Below the pieces are notes generated by a model. The model worked only from the letters and a program-made list of their open reading frames with translations, was not told the origin of the DNA and made no database searches. Positions 1-8,460 of a stretch of DNA of 32,717 nt are shown one piece after another. The DNA lies in contig LNDR01000378.1 in the NCBI GenBank assembly GCA_001464755.1, positions 1 to 32,717 on the forward strand, read 5' to 3'. This stretch comes from Rhizobiales bacterium Ga0077524 (GTDB lineage Bacteria; Pseudomonadota; Alphaproteobacteria; Rhizobiales; Hyphomicrobiaceae). The stretch's first letter is position 1, and each line of letters opens with the position of its first letter. A program made the translations under genes and the position numbers.

Positions 1-159
1 TGGGCGAACCCTCAGGCGGCGGCAGGCAATGGCGTCGGTTTCCGCGTCGCGCGCGACCTCGACGCCGATGAGCCTGCGGCCCAGCCATTCGAGATCGTCG
101 TACCGAAGCCCGCCGCCCTCCCCCCGGAGACGAGGCAGCGCGAGGTCACTCGGCGCTGA
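1..159 (+). CDS. C-terminal fragment of a probable formylglycine-generating-enzyme (SUMF1/FGE-sulfatase domain) family protein
   Basis: Frame 1 is open from the first base to a TGA at 157-159, giving 52 residues with no start in the window, so this is the 3' end of a gene cut by the left edge. The fragment contains GVGFRVARDL (residues about 16-25). This matches the characteristic end of FGE-sulfatase domains, where GFRVAR closes the fold. A charged, Pro-rich tail follows (DADEPAAQP and on). Members either oxidise a sulfatase cysteine to formylglycine or act as related hercynine or lectin-like oxidases; the fragment cannot show which. The call rests on one short motif. The next gene starts 113 bases later on the same strand. 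Confidence 0.5.
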   Translation, partial: WANPQAAAGNGVGFRVARDLDADEPAAQPFEIVVPKPAALPPETRQREVTRR

Positions 160-271
160 AGATTGACCGCAATTGTCGGCAACACTCGCAAATCCGACTC
201 GGCCCTTGCCATGCGGCGCCTTGAATGGAGAATGTGGCTCGACAATGCCACGCTCGAGGAAAGCACCGCCC

Positions 272-1357
272 ATGCAAGTCGGTATTCTGTACACTTCGCA
301 CCCTGATCCCAAGACCGAGCCCTACCCTCACCAGAAGGTGCACGAGCGCGTTACGCGCGAGGTTCTCGAGATCGAGCAGCTCGGCTTCGACAGCATCTGG
401 ATCGCCGAGCACCACTTCTCCAATCGCTACGGCATCATGCCCGACCCTTTCAGCTATCTGGCCTATCTCGCCGCCAAGACCAGCGTGATCAAGCTCTGTG
501 CGGGCGTGATGGTCGTGCCGCTGCACCATCCGCTGCGTATCGTCGAGAACGCCGCATTCGTCGATATTCTCTCCAACGGGCGCTTCCAGCTCGGTCTGGG
601 CTCCGGCTATCGCCCCTACGAGTTCGACGGTCTCGGCGTCTCCTACGAGGAGCGCCGCCAGATCCAGGCCGAGGCGATCCCACTCATCCTCGACGGCTTC
701 CACAAAAAGCGCGTGTCGGCCAAGGGCAAGTACTTTAATTTCGACGTTTCCGACGAATGGGAGATCTTCCCGCAGCCGCTTCAGAAGCCGCACCCGCCCA
801 TGTACATGGGGGCCGGAACCAACGAATCCATCGCGACCGCCGCTCGTTTCGGATTCGGCCTCATGCAGTCGACGCTGCCGAGCGTCGGCGTCATCGGCGA
901 GCATATCCGGCACTACCGCCGTCACATGAAGGATGCTCCGGCGCTGCTGCAGAAGAACCCGGCCTTCGGCGATGTCGACGTGGCCCGCATGACTTTCGTT
1001 GCCCCGACCGATGCCAAGGCGAAGGAGTTGAGTGAGGGGGGCATCACGCACCACATGAAGAGTTTCATGGCGGGCGGATCGAAAACCGGGGGCTATCTGG
1101 GCGATGTCTCAGACAAGAGCGGCACCGATCAGTTCGCCTACGACAACCTCATGAACGGCACGATCCTGCATGGATCGCCGGACACAGTGTTGCGCAAGAT
1201 CGAGGCCTTCAAAGCCGTGGGTACGACGTCGCTGATGCTGCACTATCCGCCCTACTACGGGCAGGAGCGAACGTTGGAGATGGTGCGTCTGTTCGCCAAG
1301 GAGGTGCTGCCGCATGTCCAGAGCATGGCGGCTCCCCGTTTGACGGCGGCGGAATAG
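272..1357 (+). CDS. LLM class flavin-dependent oxidoreductase (bacterial luciferase-like monooxygenase)
   Basis: This 361-residue protein has the luciferase-like TIM-barrel signature. It opens with MQVGILYTSHPDP, has LGFDSIWIAEHHF at about 38-49, and the phosphate-loop-like GRFQLGLGSGYRPYEF near 110. It ends in the usual GSPDTVLRKIEAF and LHYPPYYGQE segments. Members use reduced FMN (or F420 in actinobacteria) and oxygen to oxidise organosulfur compounds, aldehydes and similar substrates; the substrate here is unknown. I chose the ATG at 272 because the conserved first beta strand starts there and AGGA lies about 12 bases upstream. In-frame starts at 173 and 245 would add residues unlike the family. 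A second LLM gene lies at 15923-16861 and is not closely similar. Confidence 0.92.
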   Translation: MQVGILYTSHPDPKTEPYPHQKVHERVTREVLEIEQLGFDSIWIAEHHFSNRYGIMPDPFSYLAYLAAKTSVIKLCAGVMVVPLHHPLRIVENAAFVDILSNGRFQLGLGSGYRPYEFDGLGVSYEERRQIQAEAIPLILDGFHKKRVSAKGKYFNFDVSDEWEIFPQPLQKPHPPMYMGAGTNESIATAARFGFGLMQSTLPSVGVIGEHIRHYRRHMKDAPALLQKNPAFGDVDVARMTFVAPTDAKAKELSEGGITHHMKSFMAGGSKTGGYLGDVSDKSGTDQFAYDNLMNGTILHGSPDTVLRKIEAFKAVGTTSLMLHYPPYYGQERTLEMVRLFAKEVLPHVQSMAAPRLTAAE

Positions 1358-1443
1358 ACAACTGTCCAATCACGCAACGGCACCTTCAGCCTCGCCCGGG
1401 CGTGTCGCTCTGAGCTTCAATGGGAGCGACCGCCGCAATCGTG

Positions 1444-1469
1444 CGGTGCAGCGTCCTGTCGCTGCACCG
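1444..1469. terminator. Hairpin between convergent genes
   Basis: Ten-base perfect arms CGGTGCAGCG (1444-1453) and CGCTGCACCG (1460-1469) flank a six-base loop. The hairpin directly abuts the stop codon of the minus-strand gene at 1470 and lies between two convergent genes. There is no T-run on either side, so it is a candidate bidirectional or Rho-assisted terminator rather than a classical intrinsic one. Confidence 0.5.
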
Positions 1470-2039
1470 TCACGTCAACTTGCGAAACACCCTTAGGCTC
1501 TCGAAAGATCCAGCCGGCTCTAACACGCCTTCTGCAATGAGCGACCCGGAAACGCGCTCTGCCACGTCGTAGGCGTAGGAACCAGAATAGAGCAGCATCA
1601 GCCCGCCGGCGCGCAGCTTGGAGACGACCAGCCGCACCATCTGGTCGTCGGTCAGGGCGCCATAAGAGTCGTTCTTCTCGGTGCGGAACTCCCCGATGTG
1701 GAAGAGCGAGGCGATGTCGAGATCGGGCATCAGCCGCGTGTCGAGCTGGTAGATGTCCCCGAACAGCACCTTGTAGGTCCGGCCCACCTCGGGCCGTTCG
1801 ATGACCAACTGCTCGTAGAAGTCGTGCTCGCGCGGTGACGCGGTGATCCCGAGCACGGCATTCCCGGCGCCCGCGTCATGGCAAGCGATCCCGACATGGT
1901 GGTGCTCGCCCGTGCCGAAATGGAAGATCGACTTGCCGCGGAGGCCTTCGCTCGCGAGGTACCTGACGAAGTGTACGTCGCAGGGGCATTGCGCCTCGTC
2001 GAGAAACCAGCCGATCTCGTAGTAGTTGAGTTTCGCCAT
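1470..2039 (-). CDS. Hypothetical protein with methyltransferase-like Rossmann features
   Basis: This 189-residue protein is not firmly recognised. FHFGTGEHHHVG (39-50) sits where a class I methyltransferase has its glycine-rich motif I. GDIYQLD (94-100) and LRAGGLMLLYSG (142-153) resemble the acidic loop and the strand after motif III, so a SAM-binding-like fold is plausible. The triple histidine in the loop is unusual and could bind metal. No signal peptide or membrane segment is seen. GAGG lies about 6 bases before the ATG. It is the second gene of a minus-strand pair, 46 bases after the ABC transporter stop, and is probably cotranscribed with it. Function unknown; the methyltransferase reading is inference. 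Confidence 0.72.
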   Translation of the reverse strand: MAKLNYYEIGWFLDEAQCPCDVHFVRYLASEGLRGKSIFHFGTGEHHHVGIACHDAGAGNAVLGITASPREHDFYEQLVIERPEVGRTYKVLFGDIYQLDTRLMPDLDIASLFHIGEFRTEKNDSYGALTDDQMVRLVVSKLRAGGLMLLYSGSYAYDVAERVSGSLIAEGVLEPAGSFESLRVFRKLT

Positions 2040-2085
2040 CGTCGCCTCGCGTTTGAGGGTAAAACAACCGGCCGCAAGCCGAAGG

Positions 2086-3840
2086 TCAGATCGGCAGAGG
2101 GTTCAGGGCGGAGACGATGGACGCGTCCCCTTGCTTGTTGAGTTCGTAACGGGCAAGGCCGGCTCGCGAGGTCCGCGGCCTCTGGCTGAGACTGATCATG
2201 GTGGCACTACCCAGGCGATCCAGCAATCGCGCCTCGATGGCCCCTTGCGCCGCCTCGTCGAGGGCAGCCAGCGCATCGTCCAGAATGATCACGTCCGGCT
2301 GATGAATCAGCACGCGGGCGACGCAGAGCCGTTGCCGTTCACCGTTTCCGAGCACCTGATCCCAGCGCTCTGTCTGCTCGAGCCGCGGCACGAGGTGCGA
2401 GAGCCCGACGTCGGCGAGGGCCTGCACGATCTCAGCCTCGCCAGCCGTCGTGTCGGCATCGGGATAGACGAGCGCATTTCGGAGTGTGCCCATCGGCAGA
2501 TAGGGCTTCTGCGGTATCACCATCACGCGGGCGCCCGCGGGCAACTCAATTCGTCCTCGGCCCCATGGCCACAGCCCCGTGATGGCCCGCACCAGCGACG
2601 ACTTGCCGGCGCTGGTGCTGCCGTAGATATGCGCGTGCTCGCCCGGCCCGAAGTTGAGGCTGCCAGTCCCGATCAAAGACCGCCCCTGCGCGTCCGTCAC
2701 CACCAGGTCCTCGATCCGCAGGCTTGCATCGCGCGACGTTGCCATCGTGATACGCCCACCGCCGAGCGTGTCGATGCGGCTGTCGAGCCCGTCGCAGGCA
2801 TCGACGACATCCATCACGCGCCGGGCCGAGGCAAACCACTCGGACAGCCGAGAGTAGTTGTCGACGATCCACGAGATCGCGAGCTGGACTTGGACGAACG
2901 CGGCGCCAAGCTGCACCACCTCCCCTAGCGTCAGCTCGCCTGTGAAGTATTTGGGCGCCGCGAACAGAAGCGGCACGATCGGGATCATCGGTCCCGACGC
3001 ATTCGTCACCCACGTGATGCGCCCGTGCTGCCGCACGATGTCGATCCACCGCACCACCACGTTGCCGTAAAGCCCCTTGAGCGCCCGCTCCTCGGCCGGG
3101 CCGCCACCCGCCAGCGCCACGCTTTCGGCGTTCTCCCTGACCCGCATCAGCGCGAACCGGAACTCGCCCTCCGATGCATTCTTCCGTGCCACTGCGCCGA
3201 CCAGAGCCCGCCCGATCCACAGCATCAGCCCCGACGCGCAAACGCCGTAAACCAGCGCCAGCACCACCATGTAGGCCGGGATCGTCACGGCTGTGCCGCC
3301 GAGCTGCAGAGTATAGCTGCCCCCCACCGACCAGAGGATCGCGATAAAGGCCGTCGCCCCGATGATCGCCGAGAAGGCGCCGATCACGATGTCGACTAGC
3401 GGCTCCGTCGCCCACCGCGAGTCGTCCGAGATCCGGTATTCGGGATTGTCGGGTTCGGTGTGAGTTGCCGCCAGCTGGTAGAACCGGTGCTGTCCGACCC
3501 ACAGGCCCACCAGCCGCTCAACCAGCCATGCCCGCCAGCGGACCTGCAGGGCCTCGCGCGTCAGCACGATGCCAACGCCGATCGCGGCCATTGCCGCGAT
3601 GATGCCGAGGAACACGAGCACGGCCCAGGCCGCGGTCTCGGCGTCCTTGCGCTCCAGCGCATCGAAGAACCAGCGCTGCCAGCGGTTGAGGCCCACCGTC
3701 ACCGCCATCGACAGTGACAGGCAAAAGCCGAGCCCTATGGTCAGCAGCCAGGCGCGAGACGCCGTGGCCCCCCGCCAGAATCCACCAGCGAGCCGCAGGA
3801 ATGCTCCCGCCACGCGCGGGTCGAGATGATAAGCCTGCAT
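2086..3840 (-). CDS. SbmA/YddA-type ABC transporter, fused membrane and ATPase domains
   Basis: This 584-residue half-transporter has an N-terminal membrane domain (about 1-345) with some six helices, starting near 31-50 and 72-93. It carries the family block RWRAWLVERL (101-110) and DNPEYRISDD (131-140) typical of SbmA/BacA/YddA proteins, which move peptides, vitamin B12-like or lipid substrates. The ATPase domain (about 370-584) has Walker A GSTSAGKSS (407-415), Q-loop Q444, signature-like LGNGERQR (497-504) and Walker B VIILDD (517-522). Three normally conserved positions differ: signature Ser is Gly498, catalytic Glu is Asp522, and the switch His is Gln553. The start at 3840 is set by a strong GGAGGGAG; the in-frame ATG at 3957 has no such support. 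It heads a minus-strand unit with the methyltransferase-like gene. Substrate not predictable. Confidence 0.9.
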   Translation of the reverse strand: MQAYHLDPRVAGAFLRLAGGFWRGATASRAWLLTIGLGFCLSLSMAVTVGLNRWQRWFFDALERKDAETAAWAVLVFLGIIAAMAAIGVGIVLTREALQVRWRAWLVERLVGLWVGQHRFYQLAATHTEPDNPEYRISDDSRWATEPLVDIVIGAFSAIIGATAFIAILWSVGGSYTLQLGGTAVTIPAYMVVLALVYGVCASGLMLWIGRALVGAVARKNASEGEFRFALMRVRENAESVALAGGGPAEERALKGLYGNVVVRWIDIVRQHGRITWVTNASGPMIPIVPLLFAAPKYFTGELTLGEVVQLGAAFVQVQLAISWIVDNYSRLSEWFASARRVMDVVDACDGLDSRIDTLGGGRITMATSRDASLRIEDLVVTDAQGRSLIGTGSLNFGPGEHAHIYGSTSAGKSSLVRAITGLWPWGRGRIELPAGARVMVIPQKPYLPMGTLRNALVYPDADTTAGEAEIVQALADVGLSHLVPRLEQTERWDQVLGNGERQRLCVARVLIHQPDVIILDDALAALDEAAQGAIEARLLDRLGSATMISLSQRPRTSRAGLARYELNKQGDASIVSALNPLPI

Positions 3841-4022
3841 GCGACAGCTCCCTCCGCCGGCAGCGACCCCCGCGCCAGCGGCCATCGGCGACCGAGATGC
3901 CACACGGCGATCGCCGGACGCCAGTGGAATGATCAAAAACTCGCCGAACCGGGGCAAGCCTCCCTGCTGGCAATGCGCTGGCTGCCGTGGCAGTTGAGGG
4001 CGCCTCGCAATGGGAGCTATCG

Positions 4023-4796
4023 ATGACCGCGCCCACTACCTCCTACCCGACCACGGGATACGCCGCCGCCGACGCCTATCTGTCAGAGGGCTACGAGAAG
4101 GTCGTCGGCATGTCGTCCCGGTTCGCCGCGGGCGTTTGCGGCCGCCTTCTCGTCATTCAATCTGAGCTGGGCGTCACCGGCCATTTCGCCGAGATCGGCG
4201 CCTTCGAGGGTCGCTTCCTCATCGCCATGGCGCACAGCCTGGGAGCCGGCGAGAAGGCCTTGGGAATGGACATCTTCGAATGGCCAAACCCAGAGGTAGA
4301 GGACCGCTTCGAGGCCAACTGCGCTAGGCATGGCATCGGACCCGAGCGACGCACCACCTGGAAGGTCGACAGCGGCAAGACCACGCCGGCCGAGGTACTG
4401 GCCAAGGTCGGCGGCGGCCCGATCCGCATGTTCCACATCGACGGCGAGCACTCGCGCGCGGCACTGGCGAAGGACCTCGAACTCGCCACCGCCTGCATTG
4501 CGCCCGGCGGCCTGATCGTCCTCGACGACATGCTCCACCCCGGCTACCCGACGCTGATGGTCGCCGTGCAGGACTACCTGGAGCGCCACCCCGAGATGGT
4601 GGTGCTATCGATCATCGACCGCGAGACCATCGTTGCTGCGACCAAGTTCGTCCTCTGTCGCGCCGAATGGTTCAAGCGCTACGAGGATCGCATGCTCGAA
4701 GTCTTCGAGCCTTGGATCTGGCCCCTCGGCGCCGACTTCGAGCCCCACTGGTGCCTGGTCCTCTCCCTCGACACTCGCCTCGCGGCGATCGTATAG
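4023..4796 (+). CDS. Class I SAM-dependent methyltransferase (Methyltransf_24 type)
   Basis: This 257-residue protein has motif I AEIGAFEGRF (56-65), the acidic strand end GMDIF (81-85), and the Methyltransf_24 hallmark FHIDGEHSRAALAKDLE (137-153). PGGLIVLDDMLHPGYP follows at 161-176. The family methylates small molecules or sugars, often in polysaccharide or natural-product pathways; the substrate here is unknown. I chose ATG 4023 because GGGAG lies 7 bases upstream and the ATG at 3987 lacks a ribosome site. It is divergent from the ABC transporter gene, with 182 bases between them, so the two promoters may share that gap. The fused oxidoreductase follows 171 bases downstream. Confidence 0.85.
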   Translation: MTAPTTSYPTTGYAAADAYLSEGYEKVVGMSSRFAAGVCGRLLVIQSELGVTGHFAEIGAFEGRFLIAMAHSLGAGEKALGMDIFEWPNPEVEDRFEANCARHGIGPERRTTWKVDSGKTTPAEVLAKVGGGPIRMFHIDGEHSRAALAKDLELATACIAPGGLIVLDDMLHPGYPTLMVAVQDYLERHPEMVVLSIIDRETIVAATKFVLCRAEWFKRYEDRMLEVFEPWIWPLGADFEPHWCLVLSLDTRLAAIV

Positions 4797-4833
4797 GTTT
4801 GCGCCGTCTTTTCCTTGCCCCGGCGCCGATCGA

Positions 4834-4878
4834 TTGCGATGCTGGTACGTCGAGGCATTATATGTCAGTATAGCTGAC
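4834..4878 (+). promoter_or_regulatory. Candidate promoter with overlapping operator-like dyad upstream of the fused oxidoreductase
   Basis: TTGCGA (4834-4839) and a TATATG/TTATAT stretch (4858-4864) are 18-19 bases apart and could be weak -35 and -10 boxes. Directly downstream, GTCAG (4864-4868) and CTGAC (4874-4878) form a dyad around TATAG. That is where a repressor would block a transcript starting near 4870. The box matches are only partial, so this is a suggestion, not a proven promoter. Confidence 0.3.
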
Positions 4879-4891
4879 CTTTCGGGCGTTG

Positions 4892-4934
4892 GAGCCTGTC
4901 GGGCAAAGGCCCCGACAAGGCTCAGAGCCCTTTT
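4892..4934 (+). terminator. Strong leader hairpin followed by a T-run (terminator or attenuator)
   Basis: GAGCC plus TGTCGGG (4892-4903) pairs with CCCGACA, a bulged A at 4918 and GGCTC (4911-4923). This gives a 12-pair GC-rich stem with a 7-base loop, and TTTT follows at 4931-4934. It lies 95 bases after the methyltransferase stop and 34 bases before the oxidoreductase start. It could end the upstream transcript or attenuate the downstream one. The gap between stem and T-run makes intrinsic termination imperfect. Confidence 0.5.
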
Positions 4935-4967
4935 CCGAGTTGGCCCCTAGAGCGAGGCGACGAGACC

Positions 4968-7900
4968 ATGGTCAAGAGCAGCCCCAGCCTCGAGGACAAG
5001 TTCGACCTCGCCGAGACGCACCAGATCTTGAATGGCTCCCAGGCGATCGTCCGCCTGATGCTGATGCAGAAGGAGCGCGACCGGAAGGCTGGCCTCAACA
5101 CGGGCGGTTATTGCACCGGCTACCGCGGCAGCCCGATCGCCGGCCTCGAAGGCGCGATGATCCGATCGCGCAAAGTGCTGAAAAATAACGATATAGTGTT
5201 CAATTCCGGCGTCAATGAGGACTTGGCTGCCACCGCACTGTGGGGTGCCCAGCAGGCCGAGCTACGCGGAGACGGCAAATACGACGGCGTCTTCGGAGTT
5301 TGGTACGGCAAGGGCCCAGGCGTTGACCGCACCGGCGACGTATTCCGCCATGCCAACCACGCCGGAACGTCCAAAAATGGTGGCGTGCTCGCCCTTCTCG
5401 GCGACGACCACACCTGCGAAAGCTCGACCTCGGCTCACCAGTCCGAGTTCGCCATGGTCGACTACATGATCCCGGTGCTCAATCCCGCCGGCGTGCAAGA
5501 GATGCTCGATTTCGGTCTGATCGGCTTCGCCCTCTCGCGCTATGCCGGCGTCTGGGTCGGCATGAAGTGCGTGAAGGATAACTTTGAATCCACCGCCACC
5601 GTCGACGGACGCCTCGATCGCGTGCAAATCAAACTCCCCGACGGCTTCATCATGCCGCCCGGAGGCGTCAACATTCGGGTCGGCGATCAGGCCCTCGACA
5701 AAGAGGCTCGCCTCCACGATTTCAAGATTCCTGCCGTGCTGGCCTTCGCACGCGCCAACAAGCTCGATCGGCTCGTAACGAGTGGCGGTTCCGCGCCGCG
5801 CATCGGTATCGTCACCACGGGCAAGAGCTACCTGGACGTCCGCGCTGGTCTCGACGACCTCGGCATCGACGAGGTGAAGGCCAACGAACTCGGCATTCGC
5901 ATCTATAAGGTCGGCATGGTCTGGCCAGTCGAGCCCGAGGGCTTGCGCGAGTTTGCCAAGGGCCTCGATCTCATCATCGTCGTCGAGGAGAAGCGCGCGC
6001 TGCTCGAGACGCAGGTCAAGGAGCTGCTTTACCACGCCGAACCGCGCCCCGTGATTATCGGCAAGCACGACGAGTCGGGCGACCAGACGCACTTCCTGTT
6101 CCAAGCCAAGGGCGCCCTCGAGCCGTCCGACATCGCCGTTGCCGTTGGTGAGCGCCTGATCCGCTTCCAGGTCGGCGGCGAGGACATGAAGGCCCGCGTC
6201 GGCTACCTGAAGCAGATGAAGGGCAACAAACCGCTCACGGCAGAGGCCGCCGTTCGCGTCCCCTATTTCTGCCCGGGCTGCCCGCACAACTCGTCGACCG
6301 TGGTACCGGAGGGCTCTCGCGCCTATGCCGGCATCGGCTGCCACTATATGGCCCAGTGGATGGACCGACAGACCGAAGGCTGGACTCAGATGGGCGGCGA
6401 AGGCGCCAACTGGATCGGCGAGGCGCCATTCTCGAAGCGCGCGCATGTCTTCCAGAACCTCGGTGATGGCACCTATCTGCATTCTGGCTCGCTCTCAATT
6501 CGCGCCTCCGTCGCGGCCGGCGTCAACGTCACCTACAAAATCCTCTACAACGACGCCGTCGCCATGACCGGTGGCCAGTCTCTCGACGGTGGCGCCACGG
6601 TCGGCCAGATCGCGGCCCAGATCCTTGGCGAGGGCGTCAAGAAGCTCGTCGTCGTCACTGACGAGCCGCACAAATATCCGCAGGGCTTCCTTCCCGCCGG
6701 CACCGAGGTGTTCCACCGTCGCGACCTCCAGGCCGTGCAGCGCGACCTTTCCAAGATCGAAGGCGTTACGGCCCTCGTCTACGACCAGACGTGCGCCGCC
6801 GAGAAGCGCCGTCGCAGGAAGCGCGGCACGTTCCCCGATCCGGTCAAGCGCGCCTTCATCAACGAGGCCGTCTGCGAGGGCTGCGGCGACTGTGGCAAGA
6901 AATCGAACTGCGTCGCCATTGTTCCGCTCGAGACCGACCTCGGCACCAAGCGCGCCATCGATCAATCCACCTGCAACAAGGACTTCTCCTGCGTCAACGG
7001 GTTCTGCCCGAGCTTTGTAACGGTGCACGGCGCCATCCCGAGAAAGAAGGCCGGCCTCGCCACGCAGTCGAGCATTGCTCCGATGCTGGCGAGCTTGCCC
7101 GAGCCGACCCTCCCTGGCCTCGATAAGCCCTACACGATGCTCGTCACCGGCGTCGGCGGCACCGGCGTCGTCACGATTTCGGCTGTACTGGGCCAAGCGG
7201 CATATCTCGACGGCAAGGGTTTCGGCGCCATAGACATGACCGGTCTTGCCCAGAAGGGCGGCGCGGTCGCCTGTCACATGAAGGTGGCTCGCAACTCCGA
7301 CGACATTCACGCCATCCGTGCGAGTGTCGCCTCGACCGACCTCGTGATTGGCTGCGATCTTGTTGTCACGGCGTCGAACAAAGTCCTCGAGACCGTGAAG
7401 CCCGACCACACCACGGTCGTGCTCTCCACCTACGAAATGCCGGTTGCCGATTTCGCCCGGAACCCTGACCTCAAGCTTCCAGCTGGAGACCTGAAGCGCG
7501 CCGTTGAGGAGCGCGTCCGCAAGGGCGCCCTCCACGCTCTGGATGCCCACACCTACGCCGTCGAACTCTTCGCCGACTCGATCGCCTCCAACATGTTCAT
7601 GCTCGGCTATGCCTATCAGCTGGGTACTGTTCCGGTCTCTGCCGCGTCGATCGAGAAGGCAATCGAGCTCAACGGTGCGGCGATCGAGATGAATCGCAAC
7701 GCCTTCCGCTTTGGCCGTCTCGCCGCCCACGACCGCGCCGCGCTCGACCGTCTGGTGAAGCCCAAGCCCGAGAAGGTCGCGCCCACGCTTGACGAGACGA
7801 TCGCACGCCGCGCCGAGCACCTCGCCGGCTACCAGGACGAGGCACTTGGGCGGCGCTACCGTGCCCGCGTCGAGCGCATTGCCGCCCTCGAGAAGGAGAA

Positions 7901-8456
7901 AGCACCCGGCCGTGCGGGCCTCGCCGATGCCGTCGCGCGCGGCTACTTCAAGCTGCTCTCCTACAAGGACGAGTACGAGGTTGCCCGTCTCTACACCGAC
8001 GGCCGCTTCGAGAAGGCCGTCACCGAGGCGTTCGACGGCAACCACCGGCTCGAGTTCCATCTCGCGCCGCCGCTCCTGTCGTGGTTCAACCGCGACAAGG
8101 TCACCGGCGAGCCACGCAAGATGGCGTTCGGCCCGTGGATGCTCCCCGTGTTCCGAACCCTCGCCAAGGGCAAGTCGCTGCGCGGCGGTTGGCTCGACGT
8201 CTTCGGCTACTCGGCCGAGCGCCGCCTCGAGCGGAAAATGATCGCCGACTACGAGGCCAATCTCGACGAGATCGAGCGCCGCCTTGTGTCCGACAACCAC
8301 CGTGCGGCCGTTGCCATCGCCACGCTGCCGGAGGAGATCCGCGGCTTCGGCCACGTCAAGCACCGCAACTACGACGCCGCCATCAAGAAGCGCGACACGC
8401 TTCTCGTCATGCTCCGCGACCCTAAGCCCGCCTCGACCCTGAAGGCAGCCGAGTAG
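4968..8456 (+). CDS. Fused indolepyruvate ferredoxin oxidoreductase (IorA-IorB type 2-oxoacid oxidoreductase)
   Basis: This 1162-residue protein is full length for the fused bacterial family that decarboxylates aryl pyruvates to acyl-CoA with thiamine diphosphate and an Fe-S electron acceptor. An N-terminal pyruvate-oxidoreductase-like domain holds GYCTGYRGSPI (about 47-57). The TPP-binding part has YFCPGCPHNSS (433-443) and ILYNDAVAMTGGQ (about 525-537). A ferredoxin-like cluster motif CEGCGDCGKKSNC starts at 636, with more cysteines after it. The gamma domain has TGVGGTGVVT (about 726-735) and GLAQKGGAV. The C-terminal ~230 residues fit the extra domain usual in this family (DUF6537, by recollection). 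Substrate could be indolepyruvate or phenylpyruvate. It stands alone, with a structured leader upstream and a hairpin cluster downstream. Confidence 0.95.
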   Translation: MVKSSPSLEDKFDLAETHQILNGSQAIVRLMLMQKERDRKAGLNTGGYCTGYRGSPIAGLEGAMIRSRKVLKNNDIVFNSGVNEDLAATALWGAQQAELRGDGKYDGVFGVWYGKGPGVDRTGDVFRHANHAGTSKNGGVLALLGDDHTCESSTSAHQSEFAMVDYMIPVLNPAGVQEMLDFGLIGFALSRYAGVWVGMKCVKDNFESTATVDGRLDRVQIKLPDGFIMPPGGVNIRVGDQALDKEARLHDFKIPAVLAFARANKLDRLVTSGGSAPRIGIVTTGKSYLDVRAGLDDLGIDEVKANELGIRIYKVGMVWPVEPEGLREFAKGLDLIIVVEEKRALLETQVKELLYHAEPRPVIIGKHDESGDQTHFLFQAKGALEPSDIAVAVGERLIRFQVGGEDMKARVGYLKQMKGNKPLTAEAAVRVPYFCPGCPHNSSTVVPEGSRAYAGIGCHYMAQWMDRQTEGWTQMGGEGANWIGEAPFSKRAHVFQNLGDGTYLHSGSLSIRASVAAGVNVTYKILYNDAVAMTGGQSLDGGATVGQIAAQILGEGVKKLVVVTDEPHKYPQGFLPAGTEVFHRRDLQAVQRDLSKIEGVTALVYDQTCAAEKRRRRKRGTFPDPVKRAFINEAVCEGCGDCGKKSNCVAIVPLETDLGTKRAIDQSTCNKDFSCVNGFCPSFVTVHGAIPRKKAGLATQSSIAPMLASLPEPTLPGLDKPYTMLVTGVGGTGVVTISAVLGQAAYLDGKGFGAIDMTGLAQKGGAVACHMKVARNSDDIHAIRASVASTDLVIGCDLVVTASNKVLETVKPDHTTVVLSTYEMPVADFARNPDLKLPAGDLKRAVEERVRKGALHALDAHTYAVELFADSIASNMFMLGYAYQLGTVPVSAASIEKAIELNGAAIEMNRNAFRFGRLAAHDRAALDRLVKPKPEKVAPTLDETIARRAEHLAGYQDEALGRRYRARVERIAALEKEKAPGRAGLADAVARGYFKLLSYKDEYEVARLYTDGRFEKAVTEAFDGNHRLEFHLAPPLLSWFNRDKVTGEPRKMAFGPWMLPVFRTLAKGKSLRGGWLDVFGYSAERRLERKMIADYEANLDEIERRLVSDNHRAAVAIATLPEEIRGFGHVKHRNYDAAIKKRDTLLVMLRDPKPASTLKAAE

Positions 8457-8460
8457 TCCC

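Noticed and set aside
146-1054. 302-codon minus-strand frame opposite the first LLM gene
   Set aside because: A shadow frame; the LLM signature on the plus strand explains the region.
3906-3915. GGCGATCGCC palindrome resembling a cyanobacterial HIP1 site
   Set aside because: I noticed only a single copy, in GC-rich DNA; chance occurrence is likely.
3841-3957. N-terminal extension of the ABC transporter
   Set aside because: The ATG at 3840 has a strong GGAGGGAG site; the extension is not family-like.
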